From assembly GCF_024868665.1 (NCBI RefSeq), contig NC_079905.1, positions 9,325,080-9,389,079 of the forward strand: 64,000 nt of DNA, read 5' to 3'. A program made the translations under genes and the position numbers. Of this stretch, positions 12,901 to 25,500 are shown piece after piece. Each line of letters begins with the position of its first letter. Within the stretch, counting starts at the first letter, position 1. The DNA is from Triplophysa rosa (Eukaryota; Chordata; Actinopteri; Cypriniformes; Nemacheilidae). The notes beneath the pieces are model-generated. The model was not told the DNA's origin. It did no database searches and saw only the letters and a list, made by a program, of their open reading frames with translations.

Positions 12901-15900
12901 ATGATGTCACTCTTTTGCTGTGTAGAAATGAGGTAAAGAATTCCTCTAATTAAGTTCCAACACATTAATGTGTGATTTCAGGACCACAGTGTGCAGTAGT
13001 GTCCAGGGGACTCTGCGGCCAGTTGACGTCCAGTTGGAGAATGTAACCAGGGACATTGAACGACTGGGCGTGTTCTGTGTGAAAGATAGCGGTCAGTTTA
13101 AAATCACTCAAAGAAAGGCTGTTTTTTTGCCATTTTCATTTTTTTATTTCTGTTTTCACAGCTTTACATTGTTGCAAAGCAGCTTGACATACATACAGAT
13201 AGTACTACCAGAAGTAGGGTGATGTAATTATTATAGAAAGGAAATATGTAAAACAGAATACATTGCTGCAGTTTTTCTCAGTACAATGTAATTACGAAAC
13301 TTACCTTAAATTGTCTAAACTTGTAATCATGTATATTCAAAGTGGTAGTAAGCTCTTTGTGTGTGAACATTTTCATGGTATGCACATTAATGGTATTAAT
13401 TGTAAACTTATTGTCTTTAAGATTGTTGATGACTGAACTGATGACAAAAACATCAAATTTAAATCTTTTTTAAGAAAAAAAGACTCATAAAGGAATGACA
13501 TAAAGTCACCCAACAGCAATTTGAAAGAATTCAAATACTCATGAAATATGTGAAAAATAAGACTTCATTAATCATTTCCATTTTTAAATGTTAATATACT
13601 GTATATATAAACATTAGTATTGTGTTGTTTAAACATGCTTATGAACTTTTTGTTTTCTTTGCAGTATTCAAGATCTGCAAACATTGCATCCTTTTTTATA
13701 TTTTAACCAGTTCATCCTGTTTCTATCTTCTACCAAAAAGTAAAATAAAAAAACATTTGGAACATTTTCATTTGGTAGAAATGTTATCTATAGTTTACAG
13801 AATGAAACAAAAATGATCATTTTACTTAAACACATTTACCTATAGTAAATTTAGAAAAACTGTAAATAATTTAGGAGGGATTTCTTAAAGGTAAGTTTGT
13901 GAATTGCAACCAACAGCTCACTCCACACCCCTCCCTTTCCAAGCACTATGGTGGCTGACACAGAACTAAGACGACGTTGCGTTTTCACTTGTTCGCTGAA
14001 GGAGATAACATTAGTTACGAAACATGCTCTGTAGAGCAGTTTGTCTTTGTCTTTACACACCTCTGAAGACAGTTATGTACAGTATATTATATTACATTTC
14101 TGTCAATAGAGCCCCTAAAAAATTACACATTGGGCCTTTAATGTTTTCCATGGCTGTATAATTTAAAAATATGAGACGTTTAGTCAATAAGCATGATAGA
14201 GTTATTGGTCAATTACATTATTGGTTAATTTGATATCTAAAGTATCTAAATTCTGTGTAATTTATTTTTGGTCTGACTTTCCACACAGTAATATTAAAAG
14301 CAAAGGCAAAACCTCTTTATGAAATTTCTTTATGAAATCTTTATTTTAGGACACTCTTCACCTCTATGACTAACACTGTTCCTCCTCCCCTCCACCCGTT
14401 AGATGCTCCATGTGGACAACCACCTTCATTTCCAAATTCACATCTGCAGGGGAAAACTGGGTTAGACCTGGGTGATGAACTCCTGTATGCCTGTAACCAA
14501 GAATACAAACTGCCCGATGGACAGACAGCATTCAGCCTGTTTTGTGATAGCTGTGGAGAATGGTACGGCCTGGTGCAACATTGTCTCAAAGGTAAACCAA
14601 TGATCCAAATAACATTGCAAATCACGAGAGCTTGAACGTGGGAAAAGAGACACATAAGCCTTGCGGTTCAAAGGTTTATTTTTTATTTTTGGGTGTGCCT
14701 GTCTGAGCCTTGATGTTTTATTTGTTGCAGATGATCCTAAAGGCCACATCGACTACGAGGATAAGTTCACCGATGGCCATCTCTTTGAGAATCCAAGGGA
14801 GGTGCATCAAGTTTCCTTCACTCCAGGAGGAACCATTGATCATGAAATAGATGAACCCAGTTCTGAGCCAGAACGTGAGCCGACTGTCATGTCGGAGGCA
14901 AATGAAGACGATACAGTTTTAGCAACCAAACCTCCAGTGTCTCAGCTCAGTCAGAAACACATGTTTTGGTTTCCTTCAGAGGCCTTCCAGGACCGAGAGG
15001 AGCATCCACATATAACCACAGACTCCTCTGTTAAAATCCCTGTTGAAGACCAGAGTCACATGACCGACAAAATTTCCCACCAATCAGAAGTGATCACAGA
15101 GGAATATGACTCTGTTTATGATCACGCGACAGATTCACCTACTGAAGAACCTACCAGTCCCAGTGTTGGAAGCACAGAGGATTCCTGGCTAGACGGATAC
15201 CCTGTTTCCCAAGGGGGAGATAAAGGGGGTCTGTCCACAGGGAAGGCGGAGCTGGAACACGGAGTAGATGTGGAAACTGTCACTGGGCGCACAGACCTTG
15301 AGGTGTTTGAGGATGCAACAAAAAGCTCTGTGGAGACTGGGGGTTTGATTGACAGCTCAGTGGAGGAACACATTGAAGTAACCAACCATCCTGAGGACGT
15401 GAAGTATGAGGTAGTCATTCACGTGAAAGGAGAAGATAACGTTGGAGGAGGGACAACCAGAGATGAAAAGCCTGTTGGAGTGAAGGATGATCCAGTGGTA
15501 ACCTATTCTGAGGAATTTACAGAAGATGAACTGGAGAAAAAGACACCAAAGGTACCAACGAAAACAGAATCTGAGGCAGAGCTGGAGTGGGATGATGTTA
15601 CTGGGACGCCCAATGCTGTGTACATGAAACCTACCACTTTTGTTACTCTTACAACAACAAGCGCAGATGATGTTGCGTTACACAAGCGGCCCATGATGTA
15701 CACACCATCTTACGCTCCAGAAAACGTGAGCACCAGCCAACAGGGGCTGGGCCCCGAGCACAAAGCCACGCCCTCTGGGATGGTCCATTTGGACAGTACG
15801 CCTGTTTTTACCGACATGACTACACCTATCATGTGGGAAACCAATGACAATGATCACTTCCTAGAGCATGTTCCTGATCACGGCACAGCTGATATCCCCC

Positions 15901-16166
15901 ATGTTCAGAGTGAGATAGAAAGAGATGGAGATCTCAGCCCGGACCCCCAGGAAGGAGCTGGGGAGAGTGCTTGTGCAGAAGACCCCTGCCGCGCATCGGG
16001 CCGTGGGCCAATGGTCGCTGCCATTATCGTTGGCATAGCAGCAGCGGTGGTGGGCGTGGTCTTGGGGGTGTGGTGTTACAAAAAAAGGCAACAAAAGAGC
16101 TCCCACTACCAACTCAATGGAACTAACAGGCAAACGCAGTGTATTGAATTACAGCAGACTGTGTAA
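9971..16166 (+). CDS. susd5: Sushi domain-containing protein 5 (SUSD5), 5 coding exons, 669 aa
   Basis: Type I membrane protein with a hyaluronan-type Link module and one sushi (CCP) domain; its molecular function is poorly known. Exons: 9971-10058, 11449-11635, 12982-13091, 14403-14591, 14731-16166, summing to 2010 nt in frame. The signal peptide is residues 1 to about 27. The Link module (about 31-125) has paired cysteines in ANACIAQGA, LECAFSACSRGW and VFCVKDS. The sushi domain (about 129-190) runs from APCGQPPSFP to CGEWYGLVQHC. A long acidic, Ser/Thr-rich stalk in one large exon carries family landmarks HIDYEDKF, KHMFWFPSEAF and DSWLDGYPV. The membrane segment is about 619-641, followed by a short basic tail (KKRQQKSSHYQLN). 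The closest match I know is human SUSD5, which also adjoins CRTAP and FBXL2. Confidence 0.94.
13887..14141 (-). repeat. Dispersed MITE, family B (degraded copy)
   Basis: Shares GTGAATTGCAACCAA, CTCACTCCACACCCCTCCCT, TGTAGAGCAGTTTGTC and ATTATATTACATTTCTGTCAA with the copies at 38961-39342 and 43629-43905. It ends in AAAATTACACATTGGGCCTTTAA, a decayed form of the ACACTGGACCTTTAAA terminus. Lies in susd5 intron 3. Confidence 0.7.
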
Positions 16167-19100
16167 CAGCCACACGCACCCTTGCGAACCCACAGCTTAC
16201 ACGAGCATCAGTACAAAGCCATTAATGTGTGAACATTGCTGTCCACTTTCACACTAACACAAAGAACGTCCCAGAGCTCACGAAAATCCATTGAATAGGG
16301 TGGCGTAATGCTAGTTTAGGTAAATTCGTCCGGTTTTCTTGGTCTTTATATTTTTTGTATTGTGTTGTTGATGAATTGTCACGGATTTACACTTTTAATA
16401 CGTTGGTTTATTTTTAACCAGGGGATGAATCCAACTGTTGGGTTAACTTAACCTAAGAAATCTCCATATTTGACTTAACCATGGGATGAAACAACCCAGA
16501 ATTTGAGTTGTCACAACCATGTTAATTTATAACCCAACTGTTGGTTTTGTCACTATTTGACCCAAACATGCGTCGAAAATAACCCTGTATTTTTGTGTCT
16601 GACTTTTGATGGACTGCATTGGCTGGTGCATGAGTGTGTTTATAGGTTTTTTATTTTTATCTCGTATATGTGTGTGAGAGAGAGACAAAGAAAGAAAGAG
16701 TGAGTGAAAAGATTGTGATTGAACTTAGCATTCTGTGCATGCTGTTGAAAGTTTCCCACTCACGGACAGGTGAGACATTCTTGCCAGAGGAACTGGGGGT
16801 GAATTCTGGTTGGTTTCAGTACATATCGGCCCAGAACTTGTAGAATAAATAGCTTGCTTCTCTAAATTTAGAATACAATGAGTATTTGTTTGTCCCCCTA
16901 TAAATAAGTTCACTTTCTTGAGGATGAGCTGACTGCTGTTAAACGTTTCAAACTCACAAATAGGTGAGACACTCTGGTGAGAGGAATTGAGGGTGAATTC
17001 TGATTGGCTGTCAGCTTATATAAGCTTTTATTCATTTAAGTAAGTTCAGTTTCTCCTGGTGCTCATGAAAACATTGAAATATTATCCGATTAAGGGATAT
17101 GTGAACAATTAAGTAAGAAAAGAAAAATGCCATAAATTAATATTTTCTTTATATTCTTTATTTTAATGCCAGTATTATAGTTTTTTATGTTAAGCTTATT
17201 TCTCCGTTTATAGAATGTGCTTCCTCGCTTAAGCAAAAATTAAACAGAACTATTTTATTTAGGTTTATTATCTGTTCTGTTACTGAAAAGGTGTATAATC
17301 TAAAATGTGTCATTGATGTTTTAAAACAAATCTTTTTGCCCCTCAATGTTGTATAAAATTTTCATTCATTTATCACCTCCGGCTACATGCACTTATCAGG
17401 CATATTTATATAATGTGTGTATTATAAATATAAATACGTTATTTTAGAACTAGCGAATTTAAATAAAACACTACTATTGTAATTGTCACAGAGCCGATGT
17501 CAAAGAAATAATGGCACGCTAATGTTTTTGGTTTAATGGTTTTGGTTTCTATTGTGATTTTAGTTCTCAAGGTGCGGTGAAGTATAGTGACAGTATACAA
17601 AACATCAACAGTGTTTTACATTGTTAATTGATTCAAGGATAAAAGAATGAGTAGGCTATGTAGAGTAAAACACTAAGCTTTCTTCCCCAAATTTGCTGGG
17701 TCATATGCAAATATACTTCAATGATTTTTTTTACTTATACAAAATCAACATCTTACTATATGTCTGCATGTTGTTTGTTACCTAGGGTGAATTCATTTTT
17801 AAGATCTTTTCATGGAATCATGTTTTCAAGAACTGTACAGCTGATATTGTAATAACTTGTTTTTATTATAGAATATAATTTCTATGAATCCTTTGTCATA
17901 CCTCTCTGTTTAGTAGAGATGTTAGAATGACTTATAAAACATATAAAACAGTGATAGTCCTCTAAATTATATAGCATTTGCATCCTGTCTTTGTGCATCT
18001 TATTTGAATACAAAGAATGTTCAAACATCAGACTTTAGACTTACAATCTGTAGGTGTTCTGTGCAGGTCGTTGCTTTAATATCAATCTAGAATTTTTTGT
18101 ATGTAAAGATTTGAGAGCGAAAGATGCATACCTTAAATGATTGGTCACATAGTGTGGTTTGTTTGTGGCCATTGGATGTTTTATTTGCTCTTGATCATCA
18201 TATTCGCGCTGATTTTCTGAACTGTAAATTTTGTTGTGACATGGAGTTTTCTCTGAATGAGCGTATGAAATCTTTGTGATGTTTTTTTCCTTTAGATGTT
18301 AAAACTTCTTGGTAATATCACACATTACACTGTAGCGATGTCTGTTAGATGTTATATGAAGGTATCTTGACTAAACAAAGTTGTGGAAAACTAACTGAAC
18401 ATTAACAAATAAATTACTCTGGGGGAAGAAATGTCAGCTTTACTATTACTTGGTGTCAACAGTGTGGTGGGAGCTAAAACAGGCAAAAAAAAATTCGACT
18501 GCAAACACATAGTATTTTAGGTGTCTTCATATGTGTGTAGGCCGGTCTGTGAGGCCACTAAACATAATTTTACAAGAGAGAGAGAGAGAGAGAGGAGTCA
18601 AAAATGGATGGCCTGATTTATTGCTTCATGTCTTTTCATTTCTGACAGAAAAACTAAAGGCTCAGTATCACTCCTGCATACAAACACTCACACAGCGGGA
18701 GAACAGAGGCTTGTTTAAATGTGTTTGAACATGGAGTATCTGTGCAGTTTATCACACCAGAGTAGGAAAAACCCACAGAGAAAAGGGTGGTGGTGGGAGG
18801 GGAGTTCTGGAGGTGGAGGGAAGTTGGATAAAAAGTATGTGTTTCCACATTCGCTCTTAAAATGTAAACATGTTTTGCATAAGATACAGTGTTTAGTTTT
18901 TTTACTATTACATTTAGTCAACATGTTTCAAACTTACTGATGAGTTTTATGTGTTTGAAAAATAAGTTTGACAATCCCATTTATCCCATTATGATTTTTT
19001 TGTTTGGTCTTTATCCACATTATTTATTTACTTAAAGTAATAATCAATCATTGGAATAAAACATTGTCAGTGTTTCTATCAGTTCTGCCCAAATGACTTA

Positions 19101-19393
19101 ACTTAGTCCAGAAAATAATCTTTGTTGTTCTTTTACATGACAGGATATCAGGTTCAACACAGAATAGCAAATTATCAAAAGAATCTTTATTAAAACAACC
19201 CAACATCAAATAAAACAAGGCAGTGAATCTTTTCAACGTTGACAGATTTCTGGTGCATGTGTAACATTTGTACTATAAAATATCTGTAAACTCCTCTAAC
19301 CAACCATAAATAAATACAAGAGAAAAATGCTAAAGGATGGGGACCCTTATGACTTTTACACTCCTCTTGTTTCTAATTCAGTGCACATGCAGT
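16167..19393. other. susd5/crtap tail-to-tail region (3' UTRs)
   Basis: No gene is supported between the susd5 stop and the crtap stop. Candidate susd5 poly(A) signals are AATAAA at 16844-16849 and 18408-18413. The crtap 3' UTR occupies the right end; a TTTATT on the plus strand near 19186 could be its poly(A) signal. The sequence is AT-rich, with AACCCAACTGTTGG-type repeats at about 16395-16590, an (AG)n run near 18573-18592, and the duplication listed at 16740-17012. Confidence 0.6.
16740..17012. repeat. Two diverged copies of a 70-bp block, about 197 bp apart
   Basis: The copy at about 16743-16813 and the copy at about 16940-17010 share CTGTT(G/A)AA.GTTTC, then CTCAC, then AGGTGAGACA and GGGTGAATTCTG(G/A)TTGG in the same order. 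They lie in the presumed susd5 3' UTR or just after it. A local duplication or two copies of an old repeat would both fit. Confidence 0.6.
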
Positions 19394-21887
19394 TCAGTCT
19401 CGTTTGGCATCAAGGTATTCATCAAGAAACTCTACAACTTCACCCTGAAACAAAAACCAGTGGCTTGATTATTGTAAACTGTATAAATTAAAATGTAATC
19501 TAATCTTATTTTATATATTCATGCAATAAAGCATACAATAAAAATCCTTCTTTTACGCAGTCACTAGAGGGCAGTGTAAAACAATAACCCGCTCATACGC
19601 TAATATGGGATTCTCTATTTATCATTGGCTACACCCAAGTGGTCACATGTAGTACTACAAGCAGTGATCTCTCACCTCATCATCCTGCAAGAGCTTTTGT
19701 TGGGCAAATTCCAGCAGCTGCAGCTGTAACGTTGTTTGATTGTGGTACCGCAATGCCTCCTGTCAAAACATCACACAAATTACTCCGAAATTAAACATTC
19801 CGCAGCAAACACTGCTCATGTGATTGTGTGTATAGCATTTCATTGTGGTGACCGGGATTTGAGACACCTACCGCTCTAGGCAAGAAGTCTTCATCACTGA
19901 GACCAAATTTATCTCTATGGTATCGATAATATTCCAGATTATTCTTCATCACCTCATCACTGGGATCAAAGAGCATATAGCTGGCCACACAAGGTACAGC
20001 GTTCTTCAGATCATTCACTAGACAACAATAAATGGAAACAAATTTCTTTTCTGGTAGATACACAATGGGGTCCGAAAGATCTTTGATTCTCAGACCCCGA
20101 AAGTATTTTTATCAGTTCACGTGTATAGTTTATCCAGAGATACCATCCATACTTACATTTATAATATGCAAACTGGAGGTAGTGGTACATGGTTGCTACG
20201 AATTTCTCAACAATAAATCCACCAACAACTGGTGTCAGCTCAGCCTCACAGCCAACCTTCCTCTCCAGTACCTCAGTGTAATGATCTAGTGAGATAGAGA
20301 AAACAATATCTATGTCATCTATGTTTCAGATAAAGCTACAAAAGCGTACACTGATGGCAATGGGTGTATGCCAACCTGCAATGGAGGGGTAGAAGTCCTT
20401 AAAGTCTTTGATTTGTCTGGATCCCTCTGTAGCGGCGATACACTCATCATACACCTTGAGAAAGTCTCTTATTGCCAGCTCCATATCTGTGACTGACGTT
20501 CTGAAGTTATCACCATTGTATGCCCGCACGGCCCGGATAAACAGTGACTGAACAAGAGCCACAATTATGCATGAGTGTGAATATATATACAGCCTTATTC
20601 ATTACATTCAATGGACATTTGATACATTTAACTGTGCTTGGATCACACAGCAGATTTAAAAAATACTGTGGGGTCCAAAAGTTGGAGACAACATTGAAAA
20701 TATGGTATTTAAAATCTATCATGATCGAAAAACACCTGAAAATAAAAAGATGTTTTTGGAATTTAGGAAAAAATGTAACTTAACATGTGTATGAAGAAGA
20801 AAAAAGAGTGTTTCAAATTGGTGATAGTATCAAATATCACCAGTATTATAGTTCACCCCAAACCAAACAGATCTCATCCCCATTTACTGCCATAGAAGAG
20901 AAAATAAATACTATGGGAGTCAATGGGGGATGAGATCTGTTTGGTAACTGAAAAAGAACTTCCTTAACCAAACAAAGAAATGTATACAAGTTTGGAACAA
21001 TCTGAGGGTGAGTAAATGATGATATAGGGATTATATGAGAAACTGATCTTCCATTAGATGTTAAATGGTTTTTCTTGGACAGTTTTGTATTTATGGCTCT
21101 TACCTCATATGACTTGGTCTCCAGGTCTTTCATATGTTCCTCAGATCCAGGTAAACTCTTGTAATAGTTCATATTTCTCGTCATCATCTCATCATTTGGA
21201 TGTTTCAGGAGAAAAGTGTGCGCAGCAGAGACAGCTTTGGCCAAATGATCACTCTGAAATCATTCATAACATTAAAATATATGATTAAAATACAGATTCG
21301 AATGGGTTTGATTGGTTCGCATCCATCAATACAACCCCCAAAATCAATACAAAAGCCATTATAAACATTAAATCCATTACAATTTCTATTATAGTTTTCT
21401 TCCATAAAGAAATGTACAGTAGACTAACCTTAAAGTAGGCATACTGCAGGTACTTGTAAGGTTCCCGTTTCTCAAACTCCTCTATAGTTTCTCGGGTGGG
21501 AAGCGTCTGTCTGAAGGCCGGTAAACCCTGTTTACATCGCTTCAGACACTGCGCCCGCTTCATCACGTTACCGAATGCACGCAGCTCCGGGAACTCGCTA
21601 AAGCGCGTCTCGTCGTCCAGGCGCACCGTGCTGCAGTTCAGGTTGCAGAAGGCCTCGCTGTCTCGGAGCAGTCGATACAGCCGGAGACTCACCTCCAGAA
21701 ACTCCACGGCCTCGGGCCACTTTTCCTCACCGTACTTGTCCAAAGCGTGTCGGTACGCCGACTCAAGGGGCATAAGCTCGTGCCGTGGGAAACTTCGAAA
21801 GTTGTATTTCTCATACTGTGCGAGAACGCAAAAAGAATAACAGAATAACAGAAACGCGAGCCTCAGGCACTGCGATGAGAAGGCCAT
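19394..21887 (-). CDS. crtap: Cartilage-associated protein (CRTAP), 7 exons, 396 aa
   Basis: Endoplasmic-reticulum helper subunit of the prolyl 3-hydroxylase 1 / CRTAP / cyclophilin B complex that modifies and chaperones fibrillar procollagen. Exons in transcript order: 21887-21429, 21253-21104, 20547-20376, 20285-20157, 20017-19872, 19759-19676, 19444-19394; 1191 nt in frame. The signal peptide is about residues 1-23, with the mature protein starting near QYEKYNF. Family landmarks are [52 protein letters not shown] and [16 protein letters not shown], which belong to tetratricopeptide-like helices. Cysteines in FCNLNC and QCLKRC are kept. The second ATG (21887) was preferred to the in-frame ATG at 21917 because ACCATGG is a strong initiation context and puts the signal peptide at the N-terminus. 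The C-terminus (DAKRD) has no KDEL-type signal, as in other CRTAPs. Confidence 0.96.
20660..21035. repeat. MITE relics in crtap intron 2
   Basis: Two fragments lie side by side. About 20660-20790 has the TGTGGGGTCCAAAAGTTGGAGAC motif common in fish Tc1-like relics. About 20848-21035 is a foldback fragment with CAAACAGATCTCATCCCC and its complement GGGGATGAGATCTGTTTGG, ending GAGGGTGAGTAAATGATG. Neither encodes protein. Confidence 0.5.
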
Positions 21888-22554
21888 GGTCCCGTATGGG
21901 AATCCAAAAGTACGCATGAGTTTGGAGCAGCAAGACCCGCCTGTAACCTTTCCACGTCCCCAAATTCAGTCCACACCCTTCCCCCACTCACCAAACGAAA
22001 ACGAGCTTTGATTCAATTAAAACGCATGTATTGCAAACCTAATAAAATAGAACAATGACCATGCCATGGATTTTAAAATAACATTAACTAAAGAAAATGG
22101 ATGCATTATGAAGAATTAGTATGCATTACATTTTTTCTTATGCATAAAATATGCATGCATTTATCAAAACCTACTTTACGATAATAACGGACATGTTCAT
22201 GCATACCAGTTTTAATACGAATAAAGCATTCAAAACCAAGTTGCGCTGTAGCCTATGATGGGAATTACATCTCATAAAACCCCCTTACGCTCGAGCCGCC
22301 CATCTGTGTGCCACGTAGAAAGCATTCCTGCCTCCAGGCCCGCGTTTCCGCATTTCCCGAACAAAATTCAGCCCTTTCCTGCGCATTCTCCTTGTAAAGT
22401 GACACCGTTGCCATAGGAAGAAGTTTGGGGAACCGTCCTGCGCGTATTACCACGTCTACACATTTCCCCCGCTGCTGTACGGTTTGGGTCGAAGAAAATT
22501 CTGCTGCAGAGCAGGAGAGGTGCAAACAGTCCCTTCGCAAGACTTTGACGGAAG
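21888..22554. promoter_or_regulatory. Shared crtap/fkbp9 intergenic region, candidate bidirectional promoter
   Basis: 667 bp separate the two start codons, which point away from each other. The right half (about 22265-22554) has raised CpG content. CCACGTC occurs at 21952-21958 and 22450-22456, and CCACGTAG begins at 22311. The reverse complement GACGTGG is the core of the ATF6/XBP1 site (TGACGTGG), which would suit two ER folding genes, but no full CCAAT-N9-CCACG element is present. The promoter role is inference. Confidence 0.55.
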
Positions 22555-25500
22555 ATGACACGGTTAACGGTTCAAATGATTTTCCTAGCTGTCCTTGTAA
22601 CTTTCGTGGCGTGCAACGCGCCGCCCGTACCGTTAGATGACATCGTGATAGAGAAGACTTTCACCCCGGAGCGCTGTGATCGTATGGTGAAACCGGGAGA
22701 CTTTGTTCGGTATCATTATATAGGCACGTTCCCCGATGGAAAAAAGTTTGACTCTAGGTAAGTGCAAAATTATTGAATGAGATCAATTGTGCATCTTCGC
22801 ACCTGGCCTTACGCCAAATGCGTGGCCTACAGGTCACTGTATGTTTACTGCAGCCACGCAGGCAAACCTGAATTGACTCAACATTTTATTTTGCATAAAC
22901 TGACGAAAACGAATGTTGTTTTGCAAAATAGCTTATAAGAATGAATGAATGTAGGTACACAATTAATGCATAAGTGAATGGATTAATACATAAGTGAACG
23001 GATGGATGAATGAATGAACTGAGATTATAGAGGTATAATGTGATTTATATATGACACACACAGAGTTTAAAATTGTTCATAATTTGAATGGATTTCAAAA
23101 GTTTTGTTTGAAATTGTCAGTTTTAAGTAATAAAGATTATTAAATAGCAGATGCTTACAAAAAATGATCTTTATGTGTTTATGTTTATGCTTGCAGTTAT
23201 GATCGTGGCACCACCTATAATGTGTTGGTTGGCCGGAAGAAGTTGATCGCTGGAATGGACAAAGCTTTGGAGGGCATGTGTGTTAACGAAAGATGGACGA
23301 TCAAAATTCCTCCACAGCTTGCCTATGGAAAGAATGGCTATGGTAAAACAAACCTCTTTTTCCACTCTAGCAGGAAAGCATCTTGAACAGTGCCATTTTC
23401 AAAGTTGGTTGTCATTGTGGACACATCAACATTTGTTTTTGATTATGCACATACTACTACAAAACATGCTAATGTTAACCTTTAGGGCCTACAATACCCA
23501 TGATTCTCCTGAACTAAGTGCTAAGTAAGTGCTTGGAAGCTTTGGGGTGGGGGTTGAGAGAGGGAGGAGTGAACTCCCACTGGGAGTAATCTAAACAAGA
23601 ATGTTGAGCCTTGTACACTTGTTGAAACTAGTCTCGTGGTGAAGATAATTTGTGTCTGCCCAGAGCACCTGCATGAATCAGTAAATGAAAACACCCAGAT
23701 GTGTACAATTCAACTGCACACGTGCACAATAGACTAAATGTCTGTTTAGTCTAAAACACATGAATGTAATTGCAGCTACGCTTATGAACAGCACAATGCA
23801 CTGCCGATGAAATTCACAACACACGTTTCTTACACTGCAGTGCCAACAAAGCATCCGGTATTTAGACCAAACCATTTGCTCTCTTTGAGAGTAGCTGGTT
23901 TTATGTTTTAATTGTTTCAAAGCTATGCTTTTGCCAAGTAACATAGTACAAGAAATAAATCTGGATGAGCCAGACTCAAAGAATTACAAAACACAATAAA
24001 CCAAAGTAAACGTTGTGGGTAAATTATGAGAGAAAAAGTAAAAGATGTCACATCCTTACAAAGCTGAAAAAAATAAAAATGAATACTCTTACAATATGTC
24101 TGTATTACTCTTTGTTAGGTGACATTATACCTGCAGATTCCATCCTCCACTTTGATGTGTTAATGTTGGACATTTGGAACACAGAGGATAAGGTGCAGAA
24201 ACAAACCTACTATAAACCAGAGAGCTGCAATCGCACTGTGGAAGTATCAGATTATGTACGTTACCACTACAATGGTACTCTGCTTGATGGCACACTTTTC
24301 GACTCCAGGTGAGAGAAACCGGTACATACAAGCAGATATAGTATGTTTTGAAATATATAGTAGTTTTGTAATCTTACAAAGACAGTGATATTGTTTATAT
24401 TTTTATAAGTAGAATTATTTTAAGGTTAAAATAAATGTACATTCTACATTTTAAACTGGTTAAAACATGTCTTAATAATGTAAAAGACCACCCACTGGCC
24501 CAACGACGGAATCCAATGGCGTGGGTGAAGGGATATTCATAAATACAAGTTAATACAATACACAGTATGAAATGAGTAAGCACTTTTACAATGATCATGG
24601 CTTGAAGAGATGAAGGGAAGGGGAGAGGCGTGATAAGAAGAGGGGTTCAGTGCATGGACATCAACCCCTGATGGGAGGTCAGGATATCATTCCTCAGGAT
24701 CTAGCAACAAATGGGGTTTTATTGGTTTTTGTCCTAGCATCACAAACAAACTCAGTTCTTAGTACTTTTCCAGCTGTCTTACAATAAAAAAAATGATGAT
24801 GGAAAAATGAAAAATTACAATCTCTCATCCTGCAGTCACACACGTATGCGCACCTACGACACTTATGTGGGTATTGGCTGGCTTATTGCTGGAATGGACC
24901 AGGGACTTCTGGGAATGTGTGTGGGAGAAAAGCGCTTCATCACTATACCACCTTTCCTTGGCTACGGAGAGAATGGGGACGGTGAGAATTCTTAAATTCT
25001 TAAATATATAAACGGTTTCTATATGTAACATAAATGTTACAGCATCCATTTATCTCAATTTACAGGAAGTGATATCCCTGGTCAGGCCTCACTGGTGTTT
25101 GATGTGGTTCTGTTGGATCTTCATAACCCCAAAGATGAAATCACAGTTGACGTACAAAGCCTCCCAGATCCATGTCCACGCAAGAGCAAAGTTGGAGACT
25201 TCATGCGCTACCATTATAACGGAACGCTGCTTGACGGGACATTCTTTGACTCCAGGTAAATAACATATACTTTAACAAAATGTTTTTGGATGGCATGGAA
25301 CAATTTGGGTTTAAATGTTTGATTTAAAGGCACAATGGTTGTTAGGGCAGGGGATGAAAACTTGCAGGCTTTGTGTTAGCAGCTCATATCTGAACTACTA
25401 GCCAACCATAACTAACTTTGTAAACATTTATGTTTGTGTTGATGTATGTTTTAGTTACTCGAGGAATCACACCTATGACACATACATTGGGAAAGGCTAC

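Noticed and set aside
18531..18940. Short open frames between susd5 and crtap
   Set aside because: No splice signals, domains or conservation clues; part is antisense to another frame, and an (AG)n run generates charged residues.
21885..21917. Upstream in-frame ATG of crtap at 21917
   Set aside because: Using it would put ten residues ahead of the signal peptide; the ATG at 21887 has an ACCATGG context.
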